Below, piece after piece: positions 21,638 to 34,200 of a stretch of DNA of 64,000 nucleotides. Position numbers and translations under genes: made by a program. Source of the stretch: Todiramphus chloris collaris (Eukaryota; Chordata; Aves; Coraciiformes; Alcedinidae); the NCBI GenBank assembly GCA_025345505.1, contig JANVCC010000267.1:2135596-2199595 (forward strand). Direction: 5' to 3'. Position 1 is the first letter of the stretch, and every line of letters begins with the position of its first letter. Below the pieces are notes generated by a model. It ran no database searches and was not told the origin of the DNA. It was given only the letters and a program-made list of their open reading frames with translations.

Positions 21638-23281
21638 AAGAAGTACCAGTAATAGCAACAAAGCTCAATTCTGGGGGCGTTCTGGTGGACCAGAAAGAAG
21701 CCCTTGTGAGACAACTGTACGAGGCTAAGGAGAAATGAGCTAATAAAATGCAGAATATACATCACCCGTTTACATTTATTGCACATTAAACCTCGGCACA
21801 CACAAAAGATAATGACAGATGCAAATTGAGAGCACTCAGTGTGTCTGTCAATGGGGAACGGGCACGGAGCCAGAGACCCATATTTTCAGCAGCCACATGT
21901 TTGGAGGAAGGAGCAGGGAGGAACCAAGCTGCAATGCAGGGTCTGAGACTGGATTTAGCTCAGCAGGGAAGTGTGCTAGCACCTTTCCTTCTGTGTTGCA
22001 TCCAGATTCACTGCAATTAGTTATTTACTTGCAGAGGTGGGACCAGAGCCAAAATAACACCTTCAAGCCTAGAGTTCTGATCCAGACAACCTACCCTGGG
22101 CTCATCTGACTGTTCATTTGTACTGGGGCAGCAGCTAGAAACCCCAGGTCAAAGTCCTGTTGTACAACTGTAGAAAAGGCAGTCCCTAGGTGGAAGAATC
22201 GAGGATATAAATAGACAATTCAGAGAGAGGATTTAGTATCCCTCTTGGTCAGGGTGAGGTGGCACTGAACTTTGACACGCGCAGAAGATTCCATATGGAG
22301 AGTGTGTAGCAGAGCTGGAAATCGCCTTCTGATGTGCTGTCCTTATGCCAAGATATTAATGACAAGGCAAACTTTAACCTGCCCTAGGAAGGAGCTGGCT
22401 GGTTTGTTCTTTCTCCTTATTCTGTATATTCAAGCTGTTTACTCTTTAGATCACTTTAGTCAGTCAGCACAAGGCTGCTCCTCTAATGAAGAAACTCCCC
22501 TTTTAAATGGGAACAGCAGAGCAAGATGCGAGCTGCTGCACAGCTGGAGCATAGCTGTGGTACTGCAGAAACATCTGGATAGAGCACAAAGCCCTTAGTA
22601 CTGCAAGTGAGTTGACAGGTCTCTATCAGAAGTCACCTGGACAATTAACTGTGATCTGATCCTTGCTCAAATCTTCGTTTTGAAGCAGCAATGCTGGCAC
22701 CAAAGACAGAATGTGTTTGTCTGCAGCCTTTCTGTCTCTTCCCCCTCCTCCTGTGAATGAATTGCTAGGAGGAGATTTTGCCTCTTCCTTAGCTTCTGCT
22801 GTGCCAAAGATAAACAGCCCCTCGGTGAGATGCTGAAAAGGAACAGAGAAAGGGGGCTGGAAGTAATTTAATTATTAAGAGTGCTTGTTTTGTGTACGGT
22901 GTGATTGCTGCCTATGATACAGTAACTTCTCTTTCCCTATGCAAGAGTGGCAGTTCTATTTATCAGGGTGAAACTGAAGCAGCAAATTAGAGGGAGAAGC
23001 AGCAACTGTATTGCTCTATTTGAAAGCAAAACTAGCAGTGAGAGTGAAAAAGCAGCTCCTGTTGGAAGCCTACTAGGGATTTTCTCTCTGCAGAATTCCA
23101 GTGTCTTTGGTGCTGCTGGTGCTCCTTGCTTGAGAAGAGCTGTCTCAGCTGGGGCCAGACTGTTCAGGCCTTGAGATGTCAGGGGCTGTGCACCAGCAAA
23201 CCTGTCTCGGTGCAGCAATGCAGCAGACTGGAAAGATGCAGCCTAGCCAGTGGGTTCATCTGCAGATTCACACACAGTGCT

Positions 23282-23310
23282 GGGGGGGGGGGGCTGGCAG
23301 TGGGGGGAAG
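23282..23310 (+). repeat. G-run cluster
   Basis: Twelve G at 23282-23293 and six at 23302-23307, with shorter runs beside them; quadruplex-capable on the plus strand. Confidence 0.8.
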
Positions 23311-23384
23311 GGTTCTGTTTAGGTAACATTTCTTTAATCACCTTTTCGGTTTAATTTTCTGTGCTTTGTGCTGCCTGCTAGGGA

Positions 23385-23610
23385 TCGTTAAGCAATACTC
23401 CAGTTATCACTGCATATCACTTAGCCTGCTTTGCTCTAATAAGCTTTTGTAAATAAAACCCGGAGAGATGAAAAGGCCAACGCCTGATTACGAGCTACCA
23501 ATTTTGTCTCATTAAGTTCTTATAAGGGGAAAAAAGTAAATAGGATCTTTATCAATCTCCTACACTTACAGCGCTGAAGAGCGCTTTCCACATTCATTAA
23601 GGAGGATGCT
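23385..23610. promoter_or_regulatory. Conserved-element-like stretch
   Basis: Contains TAATAAGC, ACCTTTTCGG-like and CATTAAG words, CGCCTGATTACGAGC, and AGCGCTGAAGAGCGCT, which is a pair of AGCGCT palindromes. No open frame or repeat family is visible. The texture resembles a vertebrate enhancer; alignment is needed. Confidence 0.18.
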
Positions 23611-23721
23611 GAGAATAGAGATGTTTCCAGGCACTTTGGGCTTATGAAGCTGTTAAGGGATGTTTTACTGGTGATCAGCTTTTGCTTCAATCAGAAGATG
23701 AGAAGGTAAAGATGGAACCAA

Positions 23722-23768
23722 AAGAATCATAAGATATTTACACAGCGAGGTTGGAGAAGGCCAATACA
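23722..23768 (-). mobile_element. Possible very degraded CR1 3' end
   Basis: AGAATCATAAGATA followed by GGTTGGAGAAGGCC resembles the reverse complement of the CR1 LINE 3' terminus, where short ATTCTATG-type repeats are followed by the GGTTGGAAGGGACC motif. Divergence is high and the match short, so this may be coincidence. Confidence 0.27.
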
Positions 23769-25364
23769 CAAGGGTCTGCCGTTTTCACTCTTCAGATGTG
23801 TGGATTGGCAGTGGTATGGACGCTAAGAGAAGAATAGCTTTCCAGCTGGAACCTTCTGCACTTCAATTTTGGTAGCTGTTGATGTGGGGTTACCAGTAAA
23901 TGTGGAGAAATATAATACAGGAATCACACATCATGAGGCTGACCCGTCTGCTGATCAACAGGAACTTTCCTGCCTTTTTGGATTTCCTTTATTCATCTAC
24001 AATAAAAAAAAGGACAAAACACAACCTGAAGTAGATGCCGTTTATCTCTGTTTCCATCTTTAATCATCCATGATCTCTTGGATGTGTTAAGTTTAAAGAC
24101 AGCGTTATAATTGTGGTCATTTGACTATTTCAATAAAAACATCCATAAATTTAACCCCAACTTCAGCTCTTATTAGATAAATATCTTTACATGGCAGCCC
24201 TTCCTGCTGCAGGTATGTCCCTAAAATTTGGGGTAACGTTTGCTGCAAAGGCTGCAATTAGGAAATGTTGTCCAGCTCTGAGCAGACCTTGGAATTTTCA
24301 TGGGCAGTTTGAAATTCAGAGAACCTGGATGGATTCTCCTCAGGGGCAAGTCTGGTAGCCTGCATATGTGTTCTTGCTTCGTTAGTTGTGTTATTATATT
24401 TCTTTTAATACACTGTGTAAAAATCCCCCATGTTTTTCTTCCATTGGATAGACCCCTTTTATCTTCTTGCACTTCTACACTCCAGCTTCGGTGTCCTTGT
24501 GTTTCCTTCCTTCATGAAGACAAGGAATTCATTCATCAGACAAATTCAGGCAGTAGATGAGTGGAGACAGCTTAGTCAGCTAATTTTTTGTGGGCGTCAC
24601 AGCACGAGAAGATGATTTAAATGTTATAATAGCCTTTTCTTTTGAAGGAGATACAGAGTTTTTCTCACTTCATGTCTCACAGGTTCTGTTTAGTCTTTTT
24701 TTACCCAGTCTTCACAGCTTTGACCTCTATCGTTTCTGATCATTCCTCCTTTCATCCTGTTTAGGAACCAGAGCAGTCCTCCCCATGGAGTACAATGGCA
24801 AGGAGCTTAACCCTTACCCCTTCCTTTAAATACTGAACAGAAATCATCCATTAACATTAACTGAATGAAACCTGCACTCCCTAAAGCTGCTTGGCATTAT
24901 TCCATTGACATTCCTGACCTATGTTGATATTTGAAGCCTGACCATTTTTCTGGCACGCTGTTCTCTGCAAGCTGCTCCACTGTGCTGCATATGAAGTGAT
25001 CTTTGGGCCTCCAATGCTCAGGAGCTGCAGATGTCAGAGGCACTGAGTAACCGTGCGGGTTGAACATTGGGCACTTTGCTTTCCTAGCTGTGGTGGCTGG
25101 GTTCGTTTTCCTGCCCAGCCCAGCTTCTCTGCCTGCTTCTCACAGTACCTGCAGTGATGCACCCACTTTCCTCCCCTCTTGGGTCAGTGCAGTGCCGTTT
25201 TTGTTCTGTTCCCAGGCTTGGATGGTGCCAAGACTCGCTCTGGACTCTTGCAGAACATCTCAAGCTGTAGCCCCCAGGGCATTGAAGCTGATAGTGCAGG
25301 AGCAGGGAAAAGGAGCTTTGTGAACCTATGTGGCTGTATGTTCTTGTATGACTACAGGGTACTT

Positions 25365-25388
25365 GGGGGCAGAGGGGGGTCCTGGAGG
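25365..25388 (+). repeat. G-run cluster
   Basis: Runs of five and six G followed by GGAGGG within about 25 bases; quadruplex-capable. A second cluster of four and seven G lies at 25783-25794. Confidence 0.7.
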
Positions 25389-26933
25389 GCCTGTTCTTGC
25401 AGTTCCAGTTCTGCTAAAACCTCTAGTGCTGCTGAGCCAGGGATGCCACACACCAGTCCATCCCTCTGGCCTAAAGCGAGTGCAGCAGCAGGGGGAATAC
25501 AGATGCAGCAGATGGTTCAATAACAAAGGCATACATGCAGGTGTCAGACTTAAACATGGCTTGCGAAGTTAAACAATGCACAGTTTTAATCTACAGGCAA
25601 CTTGATTTAATAAAAAGATAAAGCGTGTTTGCCAACGTGTGCTGCCCTTGACAGTAAATGCACCAGCACCACCTTTGGGTACTGGGAGAAAAAGCACCTT
25701 GAGCCACAGCTTCTTCCCCCGTTTTCCTGCGTAGCTGACTTATCTGCTGCATTGATGAAGATTTAATATGAATAGTAAAGCTGGGGAGGGGGGGAGGAAC
25801 TGCTGCAGTACTGGAGGAGCCTATCACAGGGTAGAAGCACTGGCAGGTCCATGGCTAGCGGATACATGGTGCCTAGATGCTGGTAGTCAGATGGGAAGCA
25901 CAGAATGCAGGGGCAAACTCTGACTTTGCAGACAATACTAGGATCCAGCATCGGGCTGGAGTGATGCTAATTCCTGGGGTTTTTTTGCATATGGCAAAAA
26001 TTCTTGCTAATGTTATGCATTTGACCAAAGCATTTTAACCAGAAAGATTAGCTTTGCGAATAGCAAGCCAGGATTGTGTTTTGTTGGGGTTTTTCCCCCA
26101 CTGGAAGGAAGGTTTTAGACCTTTTCACTGGCAGAACACACATGTCTGCCTGAGGCTGCCTCAGGTGAGTGCACGTGGCTGGGTGACTGAGCACGTATAC
26201 GTGTGGGGTGGCTGTGCTGAGCAGCACCCCGGGGCACATCCACCGGGCTCCTGGACACGTCTGTGGGCACTGGGATATCGGCATCAGCGAGTGGGAGTGG
26301 GGACATCTTTCAAACTGGTGGTGTGTGTTTGTGTGCTCCCACTGACGTGCTGTGTCCTGTTCTGCGTGCACGGATATTTATGATGCTTAAGAATCTGATC
26401 CTTATGTAACTCTGAGCGTGTGCGTGTGGGAGTGTGTGCACAAATACCAGTGAAGTTAAGAAAAAAATACCCCGTGGAAGTAATTGGATACATTTATTAC
26501 TGTCAGTGCATTGAGAAAGTGAGATTCATGACCAGAACAACTTTTCTCCCTAAGAAATGAAACAACGCTTCAGACAACCAAGTAAATGAAGGAAAAATGC
26601 TGTTGCTTTTATGTGGAAGATAAAGTCTAAACCCTGTTAGCCCTTGCTCTTCCACATGGTCTGAGACTGGAACCTTGCTCATCACGGGGAGATGAACTGG
26701 GGAAGTGTTGCTAACAAGCCTTCAGACTGACAGCAGGATTTGGCAGTGTTGGTCTGTGTGGATGGTCTTTAAACTTTAGGGGTCATTACCCTCTGACCTT
26801 GGAAGACCCTACCAGATACCCATAGGTACTGGCTGCACAGTTCTCACTCCTAATTAGACACAGAAAAGTGCCGAGGAGCATCTGATACTGCTTGATGAAC
26901 TACATGCATAATTTTCACGTCTCTGCTTCTCAC

Positions 26934-26999
26934 CTTTGCTTGAACAGGAGAACAGCTTGCACCGCGTCTGTCCGAGGTGGTCATCAGCCTCGTACCAGA
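26934..26999 (-). other. Candidate 66-base minus-strand exon, phase 0-0
   Basis: On the minus strand AGCTTTTTGACTGGCATCCAG is a strong acceptor before 26999, and GCAAAG/GTGAGAAG is a strong donor at 26934. The 66 bases are 22 complete codons in a frame that is open well beyond both sides (93 codons, 26850-27131). The peptide is Ser, Thr and Arg rich (SGTRLMTTSDRRGASCSPVQ). No domain is recognised. It is one of the better splice-bounded frames, but chance pairs are expected. Confidence 0.15.
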
Positions 27000-28100
27000 C
27001 TGGATGCCAGTCAAAAAGCTCCTCTGGGCTCCAGCAGGCTTTAGGCCAGCCCTGGCCAAATCCTTTGCTTTTGTAGGGGGGGGTGGTGTGTGTCTATAAA
27101 TATGACCCCAACCTTGATCCTCTGTACTCAATGGTCACAGGACCTGCAGAAATTAGCAACCTGCAGAACGCCCCTTTGCATTCCCAGTTCCCATCCAGTC
27201 CTGCGAATTTCCATTCGGGCTTGAGATTCCTGGGAGCACTGCCCTTCAGCACAATTATCCTTCATTCTGCTCAGCTTTCAGCAAGGTCACTTCCTCACCT
27301 TTCCCGTGTTCTGTCAGTCCTTCTTCCTATACTCTCTTTGATGCAATTGATTTCATTGCTGCTTCTCAAGCCCCCAGAGGGTTCCTCTCGGATCCTGCCA
27401 GGCGTGCTGCAGCTGAGCTCCTCTCAGCAGTTCCTGGCTGGGCTCTTCCTAGGACCCCTTTGCTGAGAGGGCTCCGAAGATGTAGCAATGTTTGCATGTG
27501 TCGTGGGAAATCATTTCTCATAGTTTCCTTGTATATAATGCTCAAAGGATTGAAGTGAGTGGGATTTAACCTATTCTACCTCCTGCTTTCCATTCCCTCC
27601 CCTGTCTCTGAGGTAATGGTGGGCAAGGTGAGGATCTGCCCGTCCCCAGCCACGTAGAGGAGAGCAGCTCCCCGAGGTGGAAAGGACAAACCCCAGATTT
27701 GCGTTGGTTCATCTCCTGCTGCCGCTGCTCTGCTGGCTTCCCGTGGGTTCTGACCCTGGAAGGCTGAGTACAGCACTGATTCCCCAGAAACTTGCCAGAC
27801 CTCTCCTCTGCCAGTTGCCAGACCCCTCCGAGTCTCTCTGAGCCCTCCAGAGTCCTTTTAACTGCCTGCAGCTCTTCTGGGAAGAAGCTGCAAGTGCAGA
27901 GCAGTGTTGGAGACCAGCCCCCTGAGACAGCTCAGTGTAGCTTGTTCTCCTGCAAAGCTCTCCGGGGCTGCAGCTCTTGGGGGTCAGGGTGTGCTGCTCT
28001 CTTTTCCAGGGGAGTGTGAGGCACTCTATGGATTACAGCACTGCAGGGATGGTTTTAAGTCCCCGTGAAGAATAACTCACAGCAGTGTTGACACAACCCA

Positions 28101-28196
28101 ATGGTGCCAGGGGCCCTGGCTGCCCTGCGGGATGCGGTGCTGCCAACGCTGACCTCGGTGCTTGGGATTGGGTTGTGTGCCTGGGGAGACATCCAG
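28101..28196 (+). other. Candidate 5' coding exon with a hydrophobic start
   Basis: An ATG at 28101 (G at +4, C at -3) opens exactly 32 codons to ATCCAG/GTAATT, a good donor, in phase 0. The product is hydrophobic (VLPTLTSVLGIGLCAW), so it could be a signal or membrane-anchor segment. An in-frame stop lies just upstream. No CpG-rich promoter precedes it, which argues against a first exon. Function unknown. Confidence 0.12.
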
Positions 28197-28663
28197 GTAA
28201 TTTCTCTGGATCGGGCCCTTCATTAGCAGTACTTGCAGATCACATCCATTAGAAACAGTTATTGGCTGGATTATCAATAAAGGGCAGCTTGGTGGCAGCA
28301 GTAGGGGACCACATGGACTAACAGGCAGGCATCTCTTGGGAGAGTTCTCTCCTAGGAAGGGGAGGGAGGAAGGAGCATGCAATGCTGCTACTTCCACAAC
28401 ATTTCTTTGGGGGGGGAAAAAAAGCAAAGCAAATGAAGTGGAATAAGAGCTGCAAAACAACACACCCCTGACAGTTTGCTACTGAATGTGGCTTTTCATT
28501 TGGCACCAAGAGGGTGGTTCCTAAAGGGAGCAGAATAAGGGGCACACGAGTGTAGGTGCCATCTCAGGGAGATTTCAAAGAATATCTTCAATTGAATTTG
28601 TGTGATTAGGTGGAATTACAAAGATGCACAAACAACCTTGGCAAAATGGCAGGAGGAAAAAGG

Positions 28664-28679
28664 AAAAAAAAAAAAAAAA
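28664..28679 (+). repeat. 16-base A run
   Basis: An uninterrupted A homopolymer follows short A-rich words. No source element or target-site duplication is visible, so it is not clearly a retroposon tail. Confidence 0.9.
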
Positions 28680-29395
28680 TCCAGTGTTTCAGTGTCTGAT
28701 GCTATTTTGTCTTTTGATGTTTGTTTTCTTCGCAGTGCCAGCAATTTCTGTCACTTCTGGTGCATGTTGCCAAGTCTATTATTTGGGATGATTCCTGCTT
28801 TAAATATTTTTAGCAGCAGCGGATCTTTAATCATGAGGAAATTGTTTTCAGGAATCATTATTTTATGTGCATCCAAAAGCAAATCTGAAGGTCTAATTCA
28901 GAAGCATTTGTGATCATCTTGTAGCCGAGGGACAAAGTAGGAGGGATGGGGCAAACTCAAAGGCCATTAAGGAGAAGGATGCTTCATCTGGATGAAACAA
29001 CTGATCTCTGCCCTCTGCTGAATCCATAGGGTGCCTTTGACTGGTAATGATAAATTCAAGCTGTGACCAGAGAAAGCAGTTTACCCTCTGATATCATAAT
29101 GCTGGAAATTAAGTGTTTATCTGCAGCGTGCTTGTGATGAGCTAAGTAGATGATAACCATAGAAAAGGCTTTTTTAATGCTCCAGCATATCCATTGTTCT
29201 TTTCAAAAGCAGCAGTGGTTCTTGGTGCTGGGGTTCAGTGCCCAGCTGGTGTGTGTCTGCCTTGTCCCGCTGGCTTCGCTAAGGGACCAGCAAACTGGTG
29301 AGCAGAAGTGGAGAGCCAAGCTTGTTTATTTGATCCCTATGATCCTGGAATAAAACAGTCTGATTTTTGAAAAGTCCTGTTAAGAATTTAAGAAG

Positions 29396-29615
29396 TGTGG
29401 CTTTGGCACTGAGACATTGACCTCAAATCTGTTCCCCCGTGAGGTAAATCTCACCCAGTATACACCAGTATTTAAGCACAAAGCTTCTGTGAATTTTACT
29501 GCTCTGTGCGCGCTAATACCTTTAGCAACGTTACCTCAGTATCAGGCTTGCAGGTTCAGATAAGCACATGATGATTAAATCAATTTTGGAATTTAAAATG
29601 AATATAAAACCTTAC
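29396..29615. promoter_or_regulatory. Conserved-element-like stretch
   Basis: Contains TGTGCGCGCTAATAC, AACGTTACC, ATTAAATCAATTTTGG and AAAATGAATATAAAA with no open frame or repeat family. The style suggests an enhancer but there is no direct proof. Confidence 0.15.
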
Positions 29616-31155
29616 CAAGAGCGCAGCCTTTCTAACAGCCTGTCTGCATGGCTCCTATTGATTAGTATTTGTGTTAGGGAAGCACCTGTAGTTGTCTGCT
29701 GAAATTAAAAGCAGGATTTCTCATGCTCGTGTGCTTATAATCTGTAGCCAGGCTTTGCAGGCTCGGAAATGTGCTCCCAACACACATTCATAGGGGTTTC
29801 TGTGCTGCTGGTGAAGCAACAAAGGCATTAAGAGCTTGTTTGTACAGGTAGATGTAGAAAAACCAATCCAAACAAATTACATGGCCATAAACAGTCGTGT
29901 GGAGAGCCTCAGTCAAAGCTCAAGGAGATGTAGTTCAGCTGGTGTGGATGTAGGACTGGCAAAGACTGAGCTTCCCAGGTTTCCGAGCCACCCCTTCTCA
30001 GCTGCCTTGCAGTAACTGAGCACAAACCCTTTCCCTGGCCCAGCTGTACAGTAAAATCCCAGTAAAGCTGATGTTTTCCTGTGATTAGGATGGGCTGAGT
30101 GTACACACAGGCAGTTCCTGTCTGATTGGAACTCAGTGAAGGCACGGTAACTTGATTGCTCTCGACAATACCCTTCTCCCTGGATGAAACTCAAGTTGCC
30201 TCAGTTATGAATGTGTCCCCGTGAGGCTGAATGTGTTTTAACTGAATCATTCTAAATTCTCATTGTTGGTTAATTAGGATCAACTTTCCAGAGCATCTCA
30301 GTATTGTATAGGAAAACTAGGACACAACAGGGAGACACATTAACCAGCTCATTTATTAGCCAAGACCATCTTTTCTCACTGCAGCTAGAAGTTTCTCCCC
30401 AGTACATTTTAGTGTTTGCTGTTAGTCCTTCTCTGAGCCTACCGACAGAAACAAAACACAACACGAGGAAAGAAAAACCCCCAGAATATTTGGACCCTTC
30501 CACACAAAGCTGGGATTCGAGGTCCAGTCCGGGTCCTGTATAGACACACTAGCTGGCTGGTGTTTTAGCCCAGGGTATGTGATCAGCCCCTGGATTCTGC
30601 TGGCCGGGCTGTGTCACTGGGCACTGCTGTGTTCCTGGCTTTCCCAAGCTGTTGGACTCTGGGATGGTGCCAGTCCCTTTACACCCTACCCGTGTGGAAC
30701 TCTCTCAGGAATGGCAGCTTGGGCAGTGTGTGATCTGCCTGCTGTGGCAATCCAGGAGTGGTCCCGAGCTGCCCCCCTCTAACGGGATCTAATCATTCCC
30801 AGCTAGAACGCTGTCTGCTTGGAGCTGCCGGTTTTACCTTGGTGTAAAGTTAACCACAACTGACAGGACCACATTAGTTCCAGTAAATTAGCTTTGGCAA
30901 CACTGGTAGAGCAACAAGCATGCAAACGGTCTCGGAAAGGGTTTAGCTGCTGCTTGCTGACCGAACCAAGATGGGATGGCGGGTGGGTTCCCATCCCTCG
31001 GCACGGGAACGAGGAGCCCAGCAGCCCGCACCGCAGTGCTCGGGCTGATCCAGCTCAGGCCTTGCTCAGAATGGAAATTACAGTGCCATCAGCTCGATAA
31101 GCTTGGAAGAAAAGGCTTTGAAAACCAGAGGAGTAATTCCTTGTCTCTTTTGCAG

Positions 31156-31223
31156 AAGTATGAAGGAGCCGGTTCGTTCTGAGCTCTTACAGCGTACGCC
31201 AGGCAAGGGAGTGTGTGGGACAG
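31156..31223 (+). other. Candidate 68-base exon with an internal start codon
   Basis: TTGTCTCTTTTGCAG is an excellent acceptor ending at 31155, and GGGACAG/GTGAAA is a good donor after 31223. One frame is open throughout and contains an ATG at 31160 with A at -3, reading MKEPVRSELLQRTPGKGVCG and leaving in phase 1. The peptide is basic and hydrophilic, as alternative N-termini of cytoplasmic proteins often are. I do not recognise it. Confidence 0.18.
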
Positions 31224-34200
31224 GTGAAAATGAGGCTTGTTATATTTCTGTTACTGGTATTGTTACAGTCTAGCATTCATTAACCAGTTCCTCAATGGCA
31301 CAGGCATACCTGCCTCACGAAGTTAATGAGTGTGATTGAGACCATCTTCTGGGCAACGTGGGTTCCAATCAACTCCAAGTCAAAATTAAATACGTCGTGG
31401 GAGTTTAACCTTGGTAAATCTTACATCCTGCATTGTTCCAACCGTATGCTTATGCCTTGCTTAGAAAGAAGCTTAGAAATAAGATAACATTTACAAAAAT
31501 GAATTCAGTTGCTATAAGCATTTGGGGGCAAAGTCTTTCATCTTCCTTTGTCTTCATAGGATGGTTTTCTTGTTCCGCCTGTGGGCACTGCTGTAACAAA
31601 TGCAGTGGCATGAGGTACATGCAGAGCCGGAGTGCAGGGGCTGCCTTGGGTCAGCATTGATGTGCAACACAAGAGCTAAGAAGGGGAAGGGAAAAAAAAA
31701 AATCTCTCCTTGCTTGAATAATAGTCCAATGCATATTTGTTACTGAGCCCTGCAGAGAATACTGATATGAAATATTGGTGCTACTGGACCAAAACAAGTA
31801 TATTTCAAGCTGATGTGAAATGCTAAACGTAATCATCTGCTTAAAATCTAAGGTGTTGTTTACATGTGTCGAAAGAAATGGCTCTAATGAAAGTGGCCCC
31901 AGCAGCAGGATTTAGTTATTAGCCTCCTTGCTTTCATGATTACACTAATCCAGAGGAGAAGGGGAGATGGCTGAGGTTATCCTACAACTGATCTTTGAAG
32001 TAGCTTGTTTTAAATCTCTTTTAATTTTGGGCTGAAAAGAAAGGTGGTCATTAAATACCATGAACAATCCCAAAGCAAACCTGGAACAAATTGTTTCTTT
32101 TTTTAGTTCCTGCATCCTTTTCCTTCTCAGTTTCTGTGGCAGTGTGAATGCAAACAAATGAGAAGGGCCCCAAGAAGGGACCACATTGTTTGCAAATGAG
32201 CCAATACAATGCAGCTCATGATTGGCTGGTCCCATGGCTCTCCAGTAACAGAGCCAGTTAAGTAAGGTAATTACACAGTCCAATCAAGAGGTTCAGGACT
32301 GGTCTGGCTGCTTCTCTTTGTACGAGAGATTTTGTAGCCACCCATTGTTTGTGGAAACTCTGATAACTCCCATCAGTTTTGCAGCCCTTAATTCCTGGGT
32401 CTTCCAGCTCGGACTGTGGAGTTGGTGCTGTGACAAAGGGGGCCCCATCACGGGAGAAACCTGGAGTTGGGAGAAGAGTTCCTGCAAGCCTCTTGCAGAA
32501 CACAGCTCCCATTCTGTGCTGTGGCAAATCAGGGCTTTCCCAGAAACCTGAGGCAGTCTTCTCTGGGAGTGTCACACACTGCTTGCTTTTCATTCTTTGT
32601 TTTTTAAATCACTTTAAGCTTCTAGTTTGGAAACAGACCTGCAAGACTTACATCCACCAATCTCCTGCCACCGAGAGCAGATAGCTACGTAAAATTTACA
32701 GAGCAAATACTTCTTGGATTGCGAGCTTTTAAGGATAGGCAGGAGATACTCCAAGTCTCCAAAGGGATTTGTAACGTTGCCAGTTTCTGTGGTTCTGTCA
32801 GTACAAGTCTCTCAATATTTACTGTTTGTTCTTAAGGCTGAATTTGTTGCAGAGATGTGATTACATGTGAATCTCAGCATTATGCACTTGTTTCTTTATG
32901 AAAAGTAATGTTTCTAACCCTTGTAGATTTAGAGGAGAAATAGACGTGCCTTGCCTATACCCTGGGGCAGAGAGAGAGAAATTTCAGCTCGAACTTTAAA
33001 GATATTCCATAAATTTAATCAGACTGTTGTATTCGGAGCTACGCCTCTGACAGACAATGGCCTTGGCTGAGCTGTTTGCTGCCTCTGTATCTCAGTTTCC
33101 CCATCTTTATCCTGCCTGTGGCACGTTGCTGTCTTGGCAGTACTGTGACCAGGCCAGAGGAAAACTTTTCTCTGTTATCAGAAGTCGCTCAGATGTAAAT
33201 TCCTAATGTTTTATACAAGCTTATAAATCTGTTCTAGGTGGATATGATTCAGAATCTGCAGGGCTCTGTTTTCCCCTGAGCTGTGATGGGACAAGGATGC
33301 TGCGGTGCAGCTTCAGCCACTTCCTTTCTGCCCCTTCATGGAACCTTTTCCAGAGATGAGCTCCCTCAGTCCATGTTTCCACTGCCTTACAGCCAATGCA
33401 GGTCCCCCTCCTGGCTGCTGCTATCCAGTCTAGTAGAGCACTGAGCTGCAGATCGTTTTACCCTCTGGCAGTCTAACTATCTTCTCTAATGTAATTAAAA
33501 TGATAATTATTCCCTGTCCAGAACACTCCTCTTACTTATAGTCTGTGGAAGTATTAAAGTTGATTAAACACATATGCTGCTGGTAGGTAGCTCCTGCAAT
33601 CGCATATGGAGTGATAAAGGGTTAGCTAAAGGAGAGCAAAATATAAAGCAATACTCTGAAAAGGAAAGGGTGACTGAGAAAAGCCGAGTCTGTAGAGCAG
33701 GAAGGCCTGGCTTTGCCAGGATGGCTTGGCACGAGATGGGGCTGGGGCAGTAGGGAGAACAAGCCTCTAGAAGTTTCGAGGGAGCTGAGAGAGCAGCTTT
33801 TGTAGGTAAAAAGAAATTCAGTCTCCAAGGCTTTCAAAGAATTTTATTTGACTAGTATGAAAATTAATATGAAGCAAAGCTATTTCCTCATTCCCTGATC
33901 TCACAGACTAGATGCAAGCTGCTGATGGCCATCTTCCTCACTACAAACAAGCATATCTTTATGTGTCTTAAAAGCATTAGTGAGACTGTGAGGCAAAAGG
34001 GACAGAAATAGCACTTGCTTTCACAGTGTAATTGCCTATATTCCATCTGGGGAAGAAGTGTGCATTTTCTAATTTGCAGAAGTCACAATCTAAAATGCTT
34101 TAAAATGTACCTTTTCTTCCCCCCCCCCATTTTCTCCCATGGAAAAAGTGCTGAGGTAGGTTTTTCTTTCCCTGTAAACAGGATGCATGTTATCATTGTG

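Larger units (their letters stand above)
17029..23384. other. No confirmed gene; scattered repeats and splice-like sites
   Basis: No recognisable coding sequence. A 116-codon plus-strand frame at 18583-18933 is long for its AT content but has no motifs. Minus-strand exon candidates at 18151-18235 and 20778-20846, a 29-base tandem repeat at 19.26 kb, an AT-rich duplication at 21.15 kb, and C- and G-runs at 21.61 and 23.28 kb are listed separately. I see nothing else. Confidence 0.5.
23769..29395. other. No confirmed gene
   Basis: Non-coding sequence with several G-run clusters (25.37 and 25.79 kb), a TG/CA-rich stretch near 26.16-26.44 kb containing words such as CACGTATACGTG, a minus-strand exon candidate at 26.93 kb, a plus-strand candidate at 28.10 kb, and a 16-base A run at 28664-28679. 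No protein is recognised. Confidence 0.5.

Noticed and set aside
26134..26164. Excellent donor GCCTCAG/GTGAGTG with a nearby acceptor, giving a 30-base exon.
   Set aside because: Exon would be very short, and no frame or neighbour supports it; kept only as an isolated good donor.
28664..28679. A run considered as the tail of a processed pseudogene.
   Set aside because: No recognisable gene-like sequence upstream and no target-site duplication.
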